Notes: generated by a model from the letters alone, not told the origin. A stretch of DNA of 64,000 nucleotides from Sinohyriopsis cumingii (GCA_028554795.2 CM068830.1:106863145-106927144); one strand, 5' to 3'; shown: positions 36,701-46,370, numbered from the stretch's first letter. Translations and numbers: made by a program.

Positions 36701-38847
36701 AGGAGGTCCTGGGGGCCAAAAACGCATTTTACACTCACAGAAAACTGCTCCTGGTGCAACTTATGATCATAAAATAAACAAAGTAATCATCTGAAAAACT
36801 AAATAATTTCATAATATTTAGTCACATGAATTTATTCTCCAATAATATTTATGCTGAAGTTATTTCATGTGCATGTCAGTGTTCACATCGTAATTAAGTC
36901 ACAATAATTTCTCAGTTTTTGCAGCAAATATATTATACTTCTCTTTTCATAACAAATCTGTAAAATAAACACCCAAGTATATCAACTATATACAAATAAT
37001 CCCATACATTCACTTGTCTTTTTCACCAATGAACACAACCCTTTGATATGCCAGTCGAGCTCCTTTATGGGTTTGGCAAAGATTTCTTTAGCCTTCCTTT
37101 TTGTCACCACAGACTTTTTTGGCTCATTGTGCAATCATTTCTTTTCCTTCTCAATGAGAGCCTTTTTCATATCAAGCTGGTGCTTGGCAACATGCAGTGT
37201 GCGTATTCTTAGACGGTTACATCTGTTCTCTCATGCAAAAAATCTTTCTTCTTATAGCAATTAATTGCACTTTTCCCAGATGCCTTTTGAGCTTCAATTT
37301 TTCTGTATGCAGCTTCTTTTGTGGGTGTTGTTCCAAAACTGTTCCAATTGCGATTACCATAGAGGTCACAAAATGCCAGTCCTCTAGCGTTCAGTTTTCT
37401 TATAAACTGACCAACTAAATTTCCATCAACTTCTCGCTCCAGTCATTTCATACGTTTTTTAAACCTTTATTTAAACTTTCCGTTTAAAACTTTGACCAAT
37501 CAGAATACTCTTGCCAAAAGTCATGTGCTAACTAATACAGAACGAATAATTTACAAGGGTTGCCGTGGAATGGGAGTGGACAGACCATTTTTTAAAAAAC
37601 ATCGAAGATGGTATATAAAATGGACTATATAAAAAAAATCTGATTCAAGTCAGGAGAAAAGCAGAATTCCGCTTTAAATCGGAGAAGGATCATGTCTGCA
37701 TCACAGCGCACAGCATTCAATCTGGATTGTACTGTATCACGCCTTTAGGCTCATTTCGTACATAAATGTCTATATACTTTGACACTGATTTTGCCATATG
37801 CACCAATCGGGGCATCTAAATATAGACCTTCCAAAGGAATATGGATGTATTCGATTCCAAATGAAGTGAATACTTGCCAATTAAAGCTATGTAGAATCAA
37901 ATTCTAAAAGATTACACCCATTACTGAAATAGTCATTGTTCAATTCCTACAAGACCCATGTGACTTGTACGCAATCGCTGTAATTGACAGCACTTTAAAT
38001 CCTATTTGTCAAAAAATCTGTTACCGAGAATCCTCGTTCAATTTTATCACACAAGTGACCACAACCATCCATTTGATTCAACTTTTCTCACGTGTCTTTT
38101 GTCGTTTCAGAATTGCAAGAAGACTGAAAAATTACACATAAATTCTGCACTGTGTTCCGTACGATTATTAGACCCTAATGCATATGTACTGCAGGAGAGA
38201 AACTGGTAGAATGTGCTACTTCCGTCAGGTGGATTCTAACAGAAAGGGTTTGTGACCGTAATGGTGAAAATAAAGGTTAATTCGCCAGACTGGATTCATG
38301 CAATGTTCGTCAAAGAGTTGTGCATTGGTACGTCACTGTCTTTTGAATGTACATGTGTAGTTTTTCATTCTTCTTGTGATTATGAAGAGATAAAGGACGC
38401 GTGAGAAAAGTCGAATCGAGCGGAGGGTTGTGGTCACCGTTGCACTTCTTGTGTTCATTTATATTACCGATCAGGTGATTTCATGTCAGATTTCGCCGTA
38501 CTTTATTAATAAAACGTCAGACTCCTTTGATTTTTACGTGACAAGCCCATTGTATGACTGTACGTGGATGCATCATTTTGTCTGGATCAACTGTAAAACA
38601 TATACCAATCTGCGATCTTCTGACATTCTAAAATGTTGTTCTTTTCTTTTTTTGAGACCTAGATATACGTCATAACAACGTGCAATTGTGTACCAGGACT
38701 GTTTTCGTAGAAAGTGGAAGCTTTGGTAGCTAAATACCATCAACAATAATTCCGCGTTTCACATTCTAATAAAATTTGGAGTAGTGTTTAACTGTAGCGA
38801 GATACGCATATTTACTTTTTCAATTCTGGCGGATGTGCTTTACTCAT
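21486..38847 (-). CDS. SNRPG, small nuclear ribonucleoprotein G (Sm-G), complete four-exon gene
   Basis: Sm-G is one of seven Sm proteins that form the ring around the uridine-rich Sm site of the U1, U2, U4 and U5 spliceosomal snRNAs. The exons in transcript order are 38816-38847 (32 nt, ATG to AA), 33072-33094 (23 nt), 28440-28564 (125 nt) and 21486-21536 (51 nt, stop TGA). All introns are GT-AG and the phases join without conflict to 231 nt, i.e. 76 residues, equal to the usual length of the family. The start [11 protein letters not shown], the Sm1 stretch LKLNGGR...GFDPFMNLV and the Sm2 stretch IGMVVVRGNSI are all nearly invariant in animals. The start codon has a good context (AAAATGAG). 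The introns are long (about 5.7, 4.5 and 6.9 kb) and loaded with transposons; the gene itself shows no defect. Confidence 0.96.
21863..22581. mobile_element. Short piggyBac-like DNA transposon
   Basis: Inverted ends CCCTTTACC and GGTAAAGGG lie next to TTAA on the left (21859-21862) and TTGA on the right (22582-22585). TTAA is the piggyBac target, so one side has probably drifted by a base. At about 22098 a short frame opens ATGGAGGTTGCGGATTTC (MEVADF) and soon closes; it may be a piece of the transposase start. At about 720 bp it is non-autonomous. Confidence 0.65.
22837..22933 (+). CDS. Candidate first exon with the start of a SAM domain
   Basis: An ATG at 22837 opens a 97-nt exon ending in a GTGAGA donor at 22934. 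The translation contains [20 protein letters not shown], which fits the first two helices of a SAM (sterile alpha motif) domain: W-x-V-x-D-V-x-x-W-L-x-S-V-x-L. The rest of a SAM domain was not found downstream in the window. It sits antisense inside SNRPG intron 3. It could be the first exon of a nested gene, a stray exon copy, or chance; I lean to a real or formerly real SAM exon. Confidence 0.45.
22946..23660. other. SNRPG intron sequence, nothing recognised
   Basis: AT-rich, no conserved frame. Confidence 0.4.
23665..24770. repeat. Imperfect palindrome, about 1.1 kb, arms about 0.5 kb
   Basis: The left arm (about 23665-24165) and right arm (about 24305-24770) are inverted copies of each other around a centre near 24235. 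Examples: CTTGTCTTAATTGTTCAACT at 23778 against the reverse of AGTTGACAAATTAAGACAAG at about 24682; TTTTAGAGGAACTATTTCAA at 24119 against the reverse of the block near 24350-24372; AAAAACAATTCC at 23876 against the reverse of the block near 24595. Both outer ends run into TA-rich microsatellites. It may be a large foldback element or an inverted duplication. Confidence 0.75.
24786..26768. mobile_element. hAT-like DNA transposon, non-autonomous
   Basis: The inverted ends are CAGGGCTCGAAATT at 24786 and AATTCGAGCCCTG at 26756-26768. Subterminal CTAGTAA words are repeated near both ends (24820-24890 and 26680-26730), as in some hAT elements. No clean 8-bp duplication was found because the left flank is a microsatellite. 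The interior holds a zinc-finger-like frame at 26021-26323 but no hAT transposase core. Confidence 0.6.
26021..26323 (+). CDS. Zinc-finger frame inside the hAT-like element (transposase-derived fragment)
   Basis: A 100-residue frame rich in K and E. It contains the words [20 protein letters not shown] and CTEFAKTN, followed by [19 protein letters not shown] and GQHKEN. The order W-L-x-Y-D-x-E, C-x-x-F, F-V-x-G-C-S-x-x-K-I-E, H-x-x-S resembles the TTF/BED-like zinc finger at the start of many hAT-derived proteins (KIAA1586/ZMYM-type relatives). It is short and has no catalytic part, so it is likely a remnant. The first methionine is not a convincing start. Confidence 0.5.
   Translation: MTFYRKCLATGKKQKLNEKDMKDRNKSYDREKHNQTFQKTWTKEREWLNYDEEKNVMRSNWCTEFAKTNTEKTSSFVAGCSNSKIETVNVHESCGQHKEN
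26872..27120 (-). mobile_element. SINE family 2, full-length copy
   Basis: On the - strand the head starts near 27120 with a tRNA-like A box (GGATGAGTGGTCTAAAGCA) and a B box (GGGTTCGAGTC), followed by a body with the CCATTTTTCAGCACA block and an (ACA)n-type tail. A 13-bp duplication, TGTGTGTAAAAGG, lies at 26859-26871 and 27121-27133. Confidence 0.9.
27134..27880. other. SNRPG intron sequence, nothing recognised
   Basis: AT-rich. A small local repetition around CACTTCTAT at 27640-27750 was seen. Confidence 0.4.
27892..28148 (-). mobile_element. SINE family 2, full-length copy with best tRNA-like head
   Basis: On the - strand the head reads GGCCGAGTGGTCTAAAGCGC (A box) with a B box GGGTTCGAGTC, which looks derived from a leucine- or serine-type tRNA. 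An 11-bp duplication, CAATTTGTAGC, lies at 27881-27891 and 28149-28159. Partial copies lie at 11420-11597 (+) and 41228-41345 (+). Confidence 0.92.
28440..28564 (-). CDS. SNRPG exon 3, core of the Sm fold
   Basis: Begins after CTCTTTTGCAG with the last two bases of a leucine codon and ends ATGGTG before GTAAGT. It encodes [20 protein letters not shown], the Sm1 motif, then LVIDE and HAIGMV at the start of Sm2. Confidence 0.96.
28570..33060. other. SNRPG intron 2, mostly unassigned
   Basis: AT-rich intron. At 30790-30860 about 60 bp (CCTCTAGCATTCAGTTTTCTT context) resembles 37378-37435, so an unidentified interspersed repeat is present. Around 30860 and 32705 there are weak GCAG(A/G)G(G/A)T-type inverted words that might be ends of an old DNA transposon; I could not confirm it. 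No gene was seen. Confidence 0.4.
33072..33094 (-). CDS. SNRPG exon 2, a 23-nt microexon
   Basis: Lies between a TATTTTCAG acceptor and a GTGAGT donor. With the neighbouring bases it gives K-YMEKRLG-L, which lines up with KFMDKKLSL of the vertebrate protein as I recall it. It is too short for frame-based gene finding and is supported by both splice sites and the exact phase. Confidence 0.92.
33631..34178. mobile_element. Short TA-flanked DNA transposon, 548 bp
   Basis: The inverted ends are CAGTAATACCTCGTGCATTCG and, from the other strand, CAGTAATACCTTGAACATTCG (first 20 bases compared), flanked by TA at 33629-33630 and 34179-34180. No transposase was seen. Tc1/mariner-pogo-type by target and terminus; it lies in SNRPG intron 1. 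Confidence 0.8.
34517..36067. mobile_element. Non-autonomous TA-target DNA transposon, copy 2 (inverted relative to 2622-4186)
   Basis: The ends are CACCACTCCCTCAATAACTT and, from the other strand, CACCTTTCCCTCGATAATTC, flanked by TA at 34515-34516 and 36068-36069. The interior matches copy 1 in reverse, for example GGCATGGATCCCATTTTTTA near 34562. At about 1.55 kb it is almost the same length as copy 1, so the family has a standard size. Confidence 0.82.
36070..38810. other. SNRPG intron 1, unassigned
   Basis: Contains a GC-skewed patch at about 36640-36730 (GGGGGTGGTTTGGGAATCCT context) and the second copy of the unidentified 60-bp repeat at 37378-37435. No host exon was recognised on either strand. 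Confidence 0.4.
38816..38847 (-). CDS. SNRPG exon 1
   Basis: Encodes [10 protein letters not shown] plus two bases of the next lysine codon, followed by a GTAAAT donor. It begins at ATG 38847-38845. Confidence 0.93.
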
Positions 38848-39420
38848 TTTGATCTTCGAAGATTGAACTCAGCTTGTCAGCACCCGCTTTACCGGTGTAA
38901 ACAAATATGGCGATTAACACGGCCTATTTGTTGCTTCAAACTTTAAATATTTTACAGCATTAAAGTAAACTGCACATTACTTTTCATTTATCAATTAAAT
39001 TAAGAAAATTACATGATAATATAATATACCATATGTTTATTATTAAATGTTTATAATTATTTTGGTTTTAAAACACGTTTTCAAAGCTATCCCCACAAGT
39101 GTCTCATTTCGTATACCAGTCAAAGCGATCATGTAGGCGATAGTCTGGTTCCCTGATTCGTGTGCCTCACATGGAACATAAAAAGCAGGGAACCAGACAA
39201 TCTAGGCCGCAATGGGAACATCACTAACCCTATCCCCTCTTTTATATGTTCATTATTTTATTTTTTATTTTTACAGCAGAGCTATTTTTAATATTTTCAT
39301 GTGACAAGACAGCTAAAAGAATCAGTATGTGCCTTATGCATGAATAAAGTTCACTAGTACTATAACAAATTAGCATACTTATCACACCCCTCAACCACCT
39401 CGATTTTTAGACTTCCTCTC
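38848..39420. promoter_or_regulatory. SNRPG upstream region
   Basis: The SNRPG transcript must start here or shortly upstream on the - strand. No TATA box is evident near the ATG, which is usual for housekeeping genes. At 39139-39205 a short hairpin-forming repeat (TCTGGTTCCCTGATTCG against AGCAGGGAACCAGA) is present. Confidence 0.35.
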
Positions 39421-39429
39421 TAGCAGACA

Positions 39430-39677
39430 TATAAGTCTCTAAGAGAATGAATAATCATCGCTTTCATATAAAAAATTATAGAGATCCTCAGTTTTCCTCT
39501 AATGTTTCAACACACTTTAACACCAATAATCACTCTCTACTTGATTTTTCTTTCATGCCAATAGATATTGTGCATGGTGACATGAATAGACTCATAAAAG
39601 AAACTTATTGGATTCATAAGTTAGATACTCTGTATCCTAATGGACTTAATGCTAATGCACTATATAAAATTGTGTAA
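39430..39677 (+). mobile_element. Penelope-like element fragment: GIY-YIG endonuclease end
   Basis: The frame 39447-39677 encodes NNHRFHIKNYRD, THFNTNNHSLLDFSF, IKETYWIHKLDTLYPNGLN. This is the pattern of the C-terminal half of the GIY-YIG endonuclease of Penelope-like retroelements (NHR, HF...H...DF, E-x-x-W-I-x-x-L-x-T-x-x-P-x-G-L-N). The reverse transcriptase part is missing, so the copy is 5'-truncated. The frame closes right after the conserved block, as expected for the element's 3' end. Confidence 0.72.
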
Positions 39678-41227
39678 TTTACACTGATATATTGTATATC
39701 CTTTATAACAATATAATTATATGTATGACTGTTTGTCTCTAGTTTATTTTATTATTTTACTAATAGCAGACATATATCAATACGTGTGTCAAGTTGGCTG
39801 TTCATTTGCAGCCCAAGTTACGCATTTGATCTCCACTGCTAGTCTGTGACAGGCAGTCACTAAATAAGCCAACCCATTTTCAAGCCTAACTCAAAGTAAA
39901 TCTAAGTCACATCACAGATTTATCTTCTGTGTGAATTTATAAATGCTAGGCTTATGATAATTAGGTTCATGCCTTCTACCTTAAAATTAGGTCAAAATAC
40001 GAAACTATCCAGTGAGACCTTATGAACTTCTGAGAATGTGGTGGGTGTGAAGTGAAGTTGTTTACATTTCCAACATGCACAGTCGAGAAAATGTTGGTAT
40101 ACATATATGTTATCTTCATGTACTGTGGCTAAAATTTCATTGGATATTGTACTTGTGAGAATTGTAAATGATCTAAGCACACAGCTACCTGACTGCTCCC
40201 TTGTGTTAAAAAAATCAGCCTGAATTAGTCTAAAGTACACTATCTTTAGCAGTTATTAAAATAGGGGACAGGAATTTCGCCAGTCTAGAGAATAACAGCA
40301 TCTGAAAGTGCAATCAATGAATTATCAAACATATAAAATGTATTTTAAAAAATGTTATCGGCTCATTTTTTTTTTTTTACAATTTACCTCTGAGTCCGAG
40401 AAGTGAAAGTAACCAAGCGAAGCTAGCAGCTTTATGAAAGATGCACATTTGAAGTAAGGCCAAGCTGTAGATTCTATAACCCATATTACACCCATCAATC
40501 ATATACCAAACTAAAGTGAATTAAAGGTTCTTTGAATAAAACTGAAGATATACAGTGTCCTTTTTAAATAGCCAGTATAACCAGTAAGGTCGCCCGGGAC
40601 AATTCTTTTTCTTTCAAATTCTAACCCAATATGCAAATACGAAACTGGTGAGCACCACCTATTTCCGTCAATTTGTGAAATAAACCTCGGATGTCGGCCG
40701 AAGTAATAAGGTCATAATGAAAACAATCTCAGCCTTTGTTGTCGTAACGTATGTGGTGCAATGTATATAGTGCTCACCGCCATAGGGGAATCACCAAACA
40801 GATTAAATTCGTCTACAACAATATCCAAGGTTATTCCACCACCTGACGGAAATGACCGGGCGATGTTCGGATTGGAACTCGGTCGTCTCCGTCAGATGGT
40901 GAAGAACTAAGTCCAGTTTCCAAGCTCAAATCCATACTGATCAGCGAACCAGACTACAACCGATGTTTCATCCGATGTTTCTTTTTTCGATTTGAATGCT
41001 AGGGTAGAGATTTTGTGATCGCTGTGAACTTTCCAATTAAGGTATTCTTTGCCCCTATCAATAATACTGAAAATATATGTTTGGAATTATTAATGTCAAT
41101 TTCTAGTCCTTTCTAAGAAAAAAAAACACAAGAGAAGAATTACAGGAAGAAGTAAATTTATATGACGGGAATTATAATATTTATGTTATACATTCAATTC
41201 AATCGAATGGTCTAAAACTGACATACG
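39678..41227. other. Upstream DNA, nothing recognised
   Basis: No conserved frame. CGGAAATGACCGGGCGATG near 40849 and ATTTCCGTCAATTTGTGA near 40662 hint at a diverged inverted repeat. Confidence 0.35.
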
Positions 41228-41345
41228 AGAAAGACTTCCAGCGACTTCTCGTGGATAGGTGGTTCATCCGCCACCAGATATACTTACTGCCTTGCATAGC
41301 CTACCATGTGCTGAAAAATGGCGTTAAACCTAAAACAGCAAAAGC
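41228..41345 (+). mobile_element. SINE family 2, 3' fragment
   Basis: Contains GACTTCTCGTGGATAGGTGG and GTGCTGAAAAATGGCGTTAA, the family-2 body, ending in an A-rich tail. The head is missing. Confidence 0.75.
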
Positions 41346-42130
41346 ATTTATATCACTGTTAAAATATGCGTTCTATTATTCTTGGCAACGGCACAAGTCC
41401 TGAAAGATATTGGCCAAAGCTAAAAATAATCCTTATATATGCATGATAATTCACACATTAAAGCTTACACATGATTCATTTAAAAAATGACAAGTCAAGT
41501 ATACGTAACAAGCTTCCCTTCTATCGTTGAATTTCTGCCAATCGCAACTATTGTAACTTGTATATATTTCTAACTTGTACAGACCAAATATTCGTTTCTT
41601 AAATGCTTTTTTTAAGTTTAGTAATTTATTGTGAATATGCAATTTATATATTTAGTTCTTTCCTAAATGTAAATTCAAATTAAAATTTCATCTAAATTAT
41701 TTTATTTATTTGTTCCTAATATCGTATCTACTGCAATGAAGTTAAAATATACAAGGTGTTTGCATATATTTTTTCAGCCATCTGAACAATTGTATTTTTT
41801 TTAATGTAACTATGGCACAATCATACAATAAATGAAAACATGATTCATCTATTTCTAAAAAAAATATCATACTTGTTCTTCTCTGACTCTCCATTTCTGT
41901 AAAAGAACATCTGTAGGTAGATTTCTATGGGTAATTTTAAAATGAAAATTTAAGATAAGCATGTTTTGTAAACTTATATACCAATAATAATTATATTTCC
42001 TCGCGTAGATTAAGATCACATTTCTATTTATATTGTTCCTTTGGATACACATTATTATTGTTCTTTTACAATGACAATCACTAAGACAACCGTGAGTAGT
42101 CGTAGCAGAAATGAAATATGTTCCCAATTT

Positions 42131-42355
42131 AGTGTGTGAGTGTGATTTAGATTTTTAAAGTAGTTTAAACAATTTTTCAGTCATATCGCTACGATGCCTG
42201 CAGTATGGCAGTTTTTAGTGATGTCCAGCACTGGGGCATCATGTTGCAGACATGTAGCATCATGTCCCACCCAGTCACGTTATCCTTAAACCAGGCAGAC
42301 CAATCCAAATATTAGCATCTTAATGCTGAGCACCAAGCAAGGCAGCTGTTTCCAA
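42131..42355 (-). mobile_element. SINE family 1, 5'-truncated copy
   Basis: The reverse strand matches about 900-1110 of the full copy at 791-1117, including the GCTTGGCGCTCAGCATTAA region and the CATCATGCTACATGTCTGC region. Confidence 0.8.
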
Positions 42356-42569
42356 AAACAAACGACTCTGAAATAATACGTTCCGTTTCATTATATGTTT
42401 TCCTTTCGTCGAATGAAAATCCGAATTACGAATCATTTAATCGGCATGCATAGAAAACCTACATTTCCATGACGATCAGATCGAAAGCGTAGGTGGATAA
42501 TTAATAAATATGACTGGACAAATATTTGATGATAGTATTAAGCACGTTAACGATGCCTTAATGACAGAG

Positions 42570-43130
42570 ACTCCAGTCAAAATATCTATGTATCAAATAC
42601 ATCGAGACTCCAGTCAAAATATCTATGTATCAAATACATCGAGACTCCAGTCAAAATATCTATGTATAAATACATCGAGACTCCAGTCAAAGTATCTATG
42701 TATCAAATACATCGAGACTCCAGTCAAAATATCTATGTATCAAATACATCGAGACTCCAGTCAAAATATCTATGTATCAAATACATCGAGACTCCAGTCA
42801 AAATATCTATGTATCAAATACATCGAGACTCCAGTCAAAGTATATGTCTCAAATACATAGAGACTCCATTCAATATATCTATGTATCAAATACATGTGTA
42901 CACATAGACTCTAGTCAAAATATATATGTATCAAATTCATCGTGACACCAGTCAAAATAACTATGCCTAAAATACATCGAGCCTAGCTCTGCCTAAAATA
43001 CATCGAGACTCCAGTCAAAATATCTATATATCAAATAAAACGAGGCTCCAATCAAAATATCTGTGTATTAATGCATCAAGTCTATTCCAAATATCTATGT
43101 ATCAAATACATCAAGACTCCAGTCAAAATA
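42570..43130. repeat. Minisatellite, 37-bp unit
   Basis: The unit begins GAGACTCCAGTCAAAATATC and ends ATGTATCAAATACATC. About eight regular copies are followed by six or so decayed ones to the right. The open frames here (42510-42860, 42662-42907) are by-products of the repeat. Confidence 0.9.
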
Positions 43131-44032
43131 TCTCTCACAAATACACATGCACATAAAAAATATAGTTATAATCAAATACCCCGAAAAAAACAGTCAAGAC
43201 AGCTATTATCAAATAAATCGAGAACTTACATAATTAAAAAATACGGAAGATTTTCTCGATTGCACAACTACATTAATGATTGAAAAATATATATTTCCTT
43301 AAAACACACACTGTATGATAGGACTAACATAGATAATGCATCACACATATCAGTAAATTATCTAATTAACCATATTAATTACAAGTTCATTATTGCCATC
43401 ACACATTGTTTACTGCTGTCAGTTTAAATTCACTCAGCGCAGCGCACTAAGACGTTTAACGCAGCGAAACTGCACCACTTGCAAACACAAAATAATAATT
43501 TTACATTTTCTTCCAGATCTTGACTGACACATCGTTGTACAGGCGTTGCCGAAATAGTGTTACACTTATGTTGCGTGTTTAGGTTCTAATAAACAGAAAA
43601 AAGAAAGAGTGAAAACAACAAGCTTTAAAAAATTTAACAAATAGTTTATTTCCCTGGAAAACACCGTAAGAATAAAACAATAAGAACTTACGTTTTAAGA
43701 AATCAAATCCAGAATGAATCCAAGAATAATCCAAGAATTATCAAATTAGAAGTCCTAATAATGAAATGTTCTAATGAATTCAAGTTTGAGTTTCGATGAA
43801 AATCCCAAATGGAAGGCGATGACGTATAATGTTGCCTTTATAAGATTGTTTTGTCTACAGTTCTTTGTTATTCCACAGAAGATAATATTCCGATGCTTGA
43901 ATTCCGAATACAATTTAAAGAATGTCTTTGTCCAAAAATTCTGTATGAGCAATCAAATATTTCCTGGAAAAATAATTACTCTTTTATAATCCAAATAATC
44001 TGAACAAGAATTAACATGTAATTCCAAATTGG
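43131..44032. other. Intergenic DNA, nothing recognised
   Basis: AT-rich sequence with the tail of the minisatellite at its left. No gene was seen. Confidence 0.4.
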
Positions 44033-44036
44033 TCAG

Positions 44037-45129
44037 TCGCTCTCAAGTGTCATAGATCATCATCCAGTGTCTCACCAATTGTACGCTGATGACACCCAAA
44101 TATACAAATCTAGCCACCCAACTGATGTTGATGCTACCATCCAAGGTGTATAGAGGTGCATTTCTGATGTGAAATCATGGATGACATGTAACAAGCTACA
44201 GATAAATGATGATAAAACTGAGGCCATTCTGATCACAACACAAAGACTTTTTCTCATTCACATCCTTTACCTCAAACAATAAATATCAGCAACACCGACA
44301 TTAAATTAACACAATCAGTACGAAACCTAGATGTTACTCCGGACAGTACTCTCACATTGCACCAACATGTCATGAACATATGCAAGGCTGCATATCTTGA
44401 GCTGAGACGCATCAGTTCAATTCGCAAATATCTTTCAGTTGATGCCACTAAAACACTTGTGTGTTCATTCGTACTTTCAAGACTGGACTATTGCAACTCG
44501 GTTATGTCTGGTTCATCTCAATATCTGCTCCAGAAACTTCAAAAAGTTCAAAACACAGCTGCTCGGATCATACTTAGAGTACCACGATCAGAGCACACCT
44601 CCCCGCTGATCCGTACCCTACACTGGCTATCCATTCGATCCAGAATCAAACACATAATTTGTTCTCTGTGCTACGTTTCACTGTCGGACTCTAGTCCAAC
44701 ATACCTATCCGACCTCACCCATTTGTACACACCAGCAAGATAAATACGCTCCTCTTCTGACAATCGTATACTCATTATTCCCACTATGAAAACGAAGTCA
44801 TATGGACAGTGTTCTTTTGCATACCAGGGCCCAGCAACGTGGAATGAATTGCCCACTGAACTTAGACACAAAGACACACTGATCCCATTCAAGAGGGCTC
44901 TCAAAACTCACTTATTTTGACTGCAAGAACAAACTTAAAGACCTAATAATGTTTCCTGCCTTAAATATTCTCAGCATGTTTTTTTTTTAATGTTTTCTAA
45001 TTTCATGGTGTTTGTTTTGTAATCATATCATTATATTTTTTTTATCTTATAGGTGTTGTCTAATGTTGTAAAGCGCTTAGAGCTTCTAAAGATTAGGCGC
45101 TATACAAAGTCCTCATTATTATTATTATA
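44037..45129 (+). mobile_element. LINE of the L2/CR1 group, 5'-truncated 3' end
   Basis: The first part encodes YADDTQIY, the catalytic box of a reverse transcriptase, followed by KLQINDDKTEA. The frame 44357-44743 continues with LRRISSIRKYLS, LVCSFVLSRLDYCNSV, LQKVQNTAARIIL and LHWLSIRSRI, the thumb-like end typical of L2/CR1-group LINEs. Between them the frame is interrupted, so the copy is dead. The 3' end (GCGCTATACAAAGTCCTC, then (ATT)n at 45112-45127) has the microsatellite tail usual for this group. Element A lies 42 bp beyond it. Confidence 0.88.
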
Positions 45130-45171
45130 ACAAAGGGAACATCTTGACATCAAGTGTTTTTAAGCCCAAAC

Positions 45172-45697
45172 AGTAGTGAAAGGGGTGAGATTAGCGTCAA
45201 TGGGAATTAGCATTACAAACACCCCCTGGGCGAGATTAGCGTCAATGGAAATTTAACATTAACCACCCTGGGCGAGATTAGCATCAATGGAAATTTAACA
45301 TGGGCAAAAACCCCTGGGTAAGATTAGCGTCAATGGAATTTAACATTGGAGAAAGGAAAAAAAAAAGGAAATATTGAGATTAGCGTCAAAGGCATTCGAA
45401 CAATGGAAAAAAAAATATCGATTCTAGGGACAAAGGCAATTGAACATGGGGAATAGAGTTTGGGTCTGTCTAGGGACAAGGGGAATTGAACATGGGAATA
45501 GAGTTTGGGTTTGTCTAGGGACAAAGAGGAATTGAACATGTTAGAAGAAAAAAACTACTTTAGGGACAAGGGGAATTGAACATGGGATTTTTTTTAAATT
45601 TTTTTTTTAAATTTAAATTTAAATTTAAAAAAGGGGTAGGCAATTGAAAAGTCATTCTCTTTTCGAGAAATATGGGTAGCCCTGAAAAGGGCCTTTG
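45172..45697. repeat. Terminal repeat of element A
   Basis: It starts AGTAGTGAAAGGGG. It holds several imperfect direct units of the type GATTAGCGTCAATGGAAATT...CCTGGG, then GGGACAAGG(GG)AATTGAACATGGG units, then an AAATTTAAATTTAAATTT palindromic tract, and ends at a histone-type stem-loop. The same order is found in the terminus of element B at 60007-60427, in the same orientation in this window. The opposite end of element A is not visible, so inverted pairing could not be checked. Confidence 0.8.
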
Positions 45698-46103
45698 GTT
45701 TATCTTCTTCTTCTTCTGCTTCTAATTTCTTCTTTTTCTCCACCAACTTCTTATTTTCTCTCCTACACTCTTTTTCTTCTTTTTTTTTCTCCTCCTCTTC
45801 TTTCTTCTTCTCTTCCTCATCTTCTTTCTTCCTCTTCTCATTTTCTTCTTCTTTTTCAATTTTTTCATTCCATTTTCGTATTCTTACCCTTTCCTCTTCA
45901 TCCTCCTTCTCCTCCTTTATCTCTTTCATGACACCACTTATTATGTCCTTTACTTTTCTTAAGTTATTAATTTCCATCTTTAGTCGATGGGGACTATAGG
46001 AATAGTGGTCTTCATTGAGTCTCACTAACATCTGCTCCATTATTCCTAAATTGTCTAAAACGTCTTGTAATTTTTGCATTTTGTCAAGGTGGTTCGAAGC
46101 CAT
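45594..46103 (-). CDS. Coiled-coil protein gene 1 of element A
   Basis: I do not recognise the family. The first 65 residues form a heptad-like helix start (DKMQKLQDVLDNLGIMEQML), followed by a very long K/E-rich coiled coil. ATG at 46103 is preceded by a TATA-like word (GTATAAG, about 46147) and by a conserved upstream block at 46156-46182. It is one of three tandem genes with the same design (also near 47421 and 48298). A histone-type stem-loop at 45678-45693 lies at its 3' end, so the end of the coding part is uncertain and this frame may overrun it. Role unknown; an oligomeric scaffold or DNA-bridging protein is a guess. Confidence 0.6.
   Translation of the reverse strand: MASNHLDKMQKLQDVLDNLGIMEQMLVRLNEDHYSYSPHRLKMEINNLRKVKDIISGVMKEIKEEKEDEEERVRIRKWNEKIEKEEENEKRKKEDEEEKKKEEEEKKKEEKECRRENKKLVEKKKKLEAEEEEDKPKALFRATHISRKENDFSIAYPFFKFKFKFKKKI
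45678..45693 (-). terminator. Histone-type 3' stem-loop SL1
   Basis: On the - strand the sequence is CCAAA-GGCCCTTTTCAGGGCT-ACCCA, then TATTTCTCGAAAAGAGA. The 6-bp stem, TTTC loop, CCAAA 5' flank, ACCCA 3' flank and purine block about 13 nt downstream are the parts of a histone mRNA 3' end (SLBP stem-loop and U7-binding downstream element). Confidence 0.85.
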
Positions 46104-46155
46104 CTTCTTTGTAGAATGGTTTGAACGACGAATACTGTGGGTTCTTATACGAAAA

Positions 46156-46182
46156 GCGCGGACGTGAAGGAAAACATCCCCC
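46156..46182 (-). promoter_or_regulatory. Conserved upstream block, copy 1
   Basis: On the - strand it contains TTCCTTCACGTCCGCGC, just upstream of a TATA-like word and the ATG at 46103. The same block occurs at 46224-46250, 47486-47510 and 48364-48389, each time next to a coiled-coil gene or its duplicate. The ACGT core resembles a bZIP or bHLH site; the binding factor is unknown. Confidence 0.65.
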
Positions 46183-46223
46183 TAAGACATAAAATTGATC
46201 TTACCTAGATCATGACCAAACAA

Positions 46224-46250
46224 CGCGCGAACGTGAAGGAAAACATCCCC
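46224..46250 (-). promoter_or_regulatory. Conserved upstream block, copy 2
   Basis: A second copy of the TTCCTTCACGTTCGCGCG-type block, 68 bp upstream of copy 1. Duplicated, perhaps with the flanking GATCATGACC word. Confidence 0.6.
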
Positions 46251-46370
46251 TACTTTTCTCATTTCATATAATATGCTATCCACATAAGTGAAGCAACAAT
46301 AAACAAACCCCAAATCTACTATTTACACGCGCAAATCATTAAAACAAAATCCATAATCTACTACCCACAC

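Noticed and set aside
36590-36735. Proline-rich frame [16 protein letters not shown] on the - strand
   Set aside because: It comes from a G-rich patch that looks like an interspersed repeat. It has no start context or domain.
37043-37418. Overlapping frames with phrases such as [15 protein letters not shown] on the - strand
   Set aside because: A related stretch near 30790-30860 shows it is an interspersed repeat. I could not assign it to any protein family.
42510-42907. Open frames of 81-116 codons
   Set aside because: The translations are periodic copies of the 37-bp minisatellite (QSKYLCIKYIET-type repeats) and have no start or control context.
42570-43130. CRISPR-like regular repeat
   Set aside because: The units are contiguous 37-bp copies without unique spacers, in an animal genome, so this is a minisatellite.
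44357-44743. A 128-codon frame as a host gene
   Set aside because: The LSRLDYCNS and QNTAARII phrases, the upstream YADD box and the (ATT)n tail identify it as the end of an L2/CR1-group LINE.
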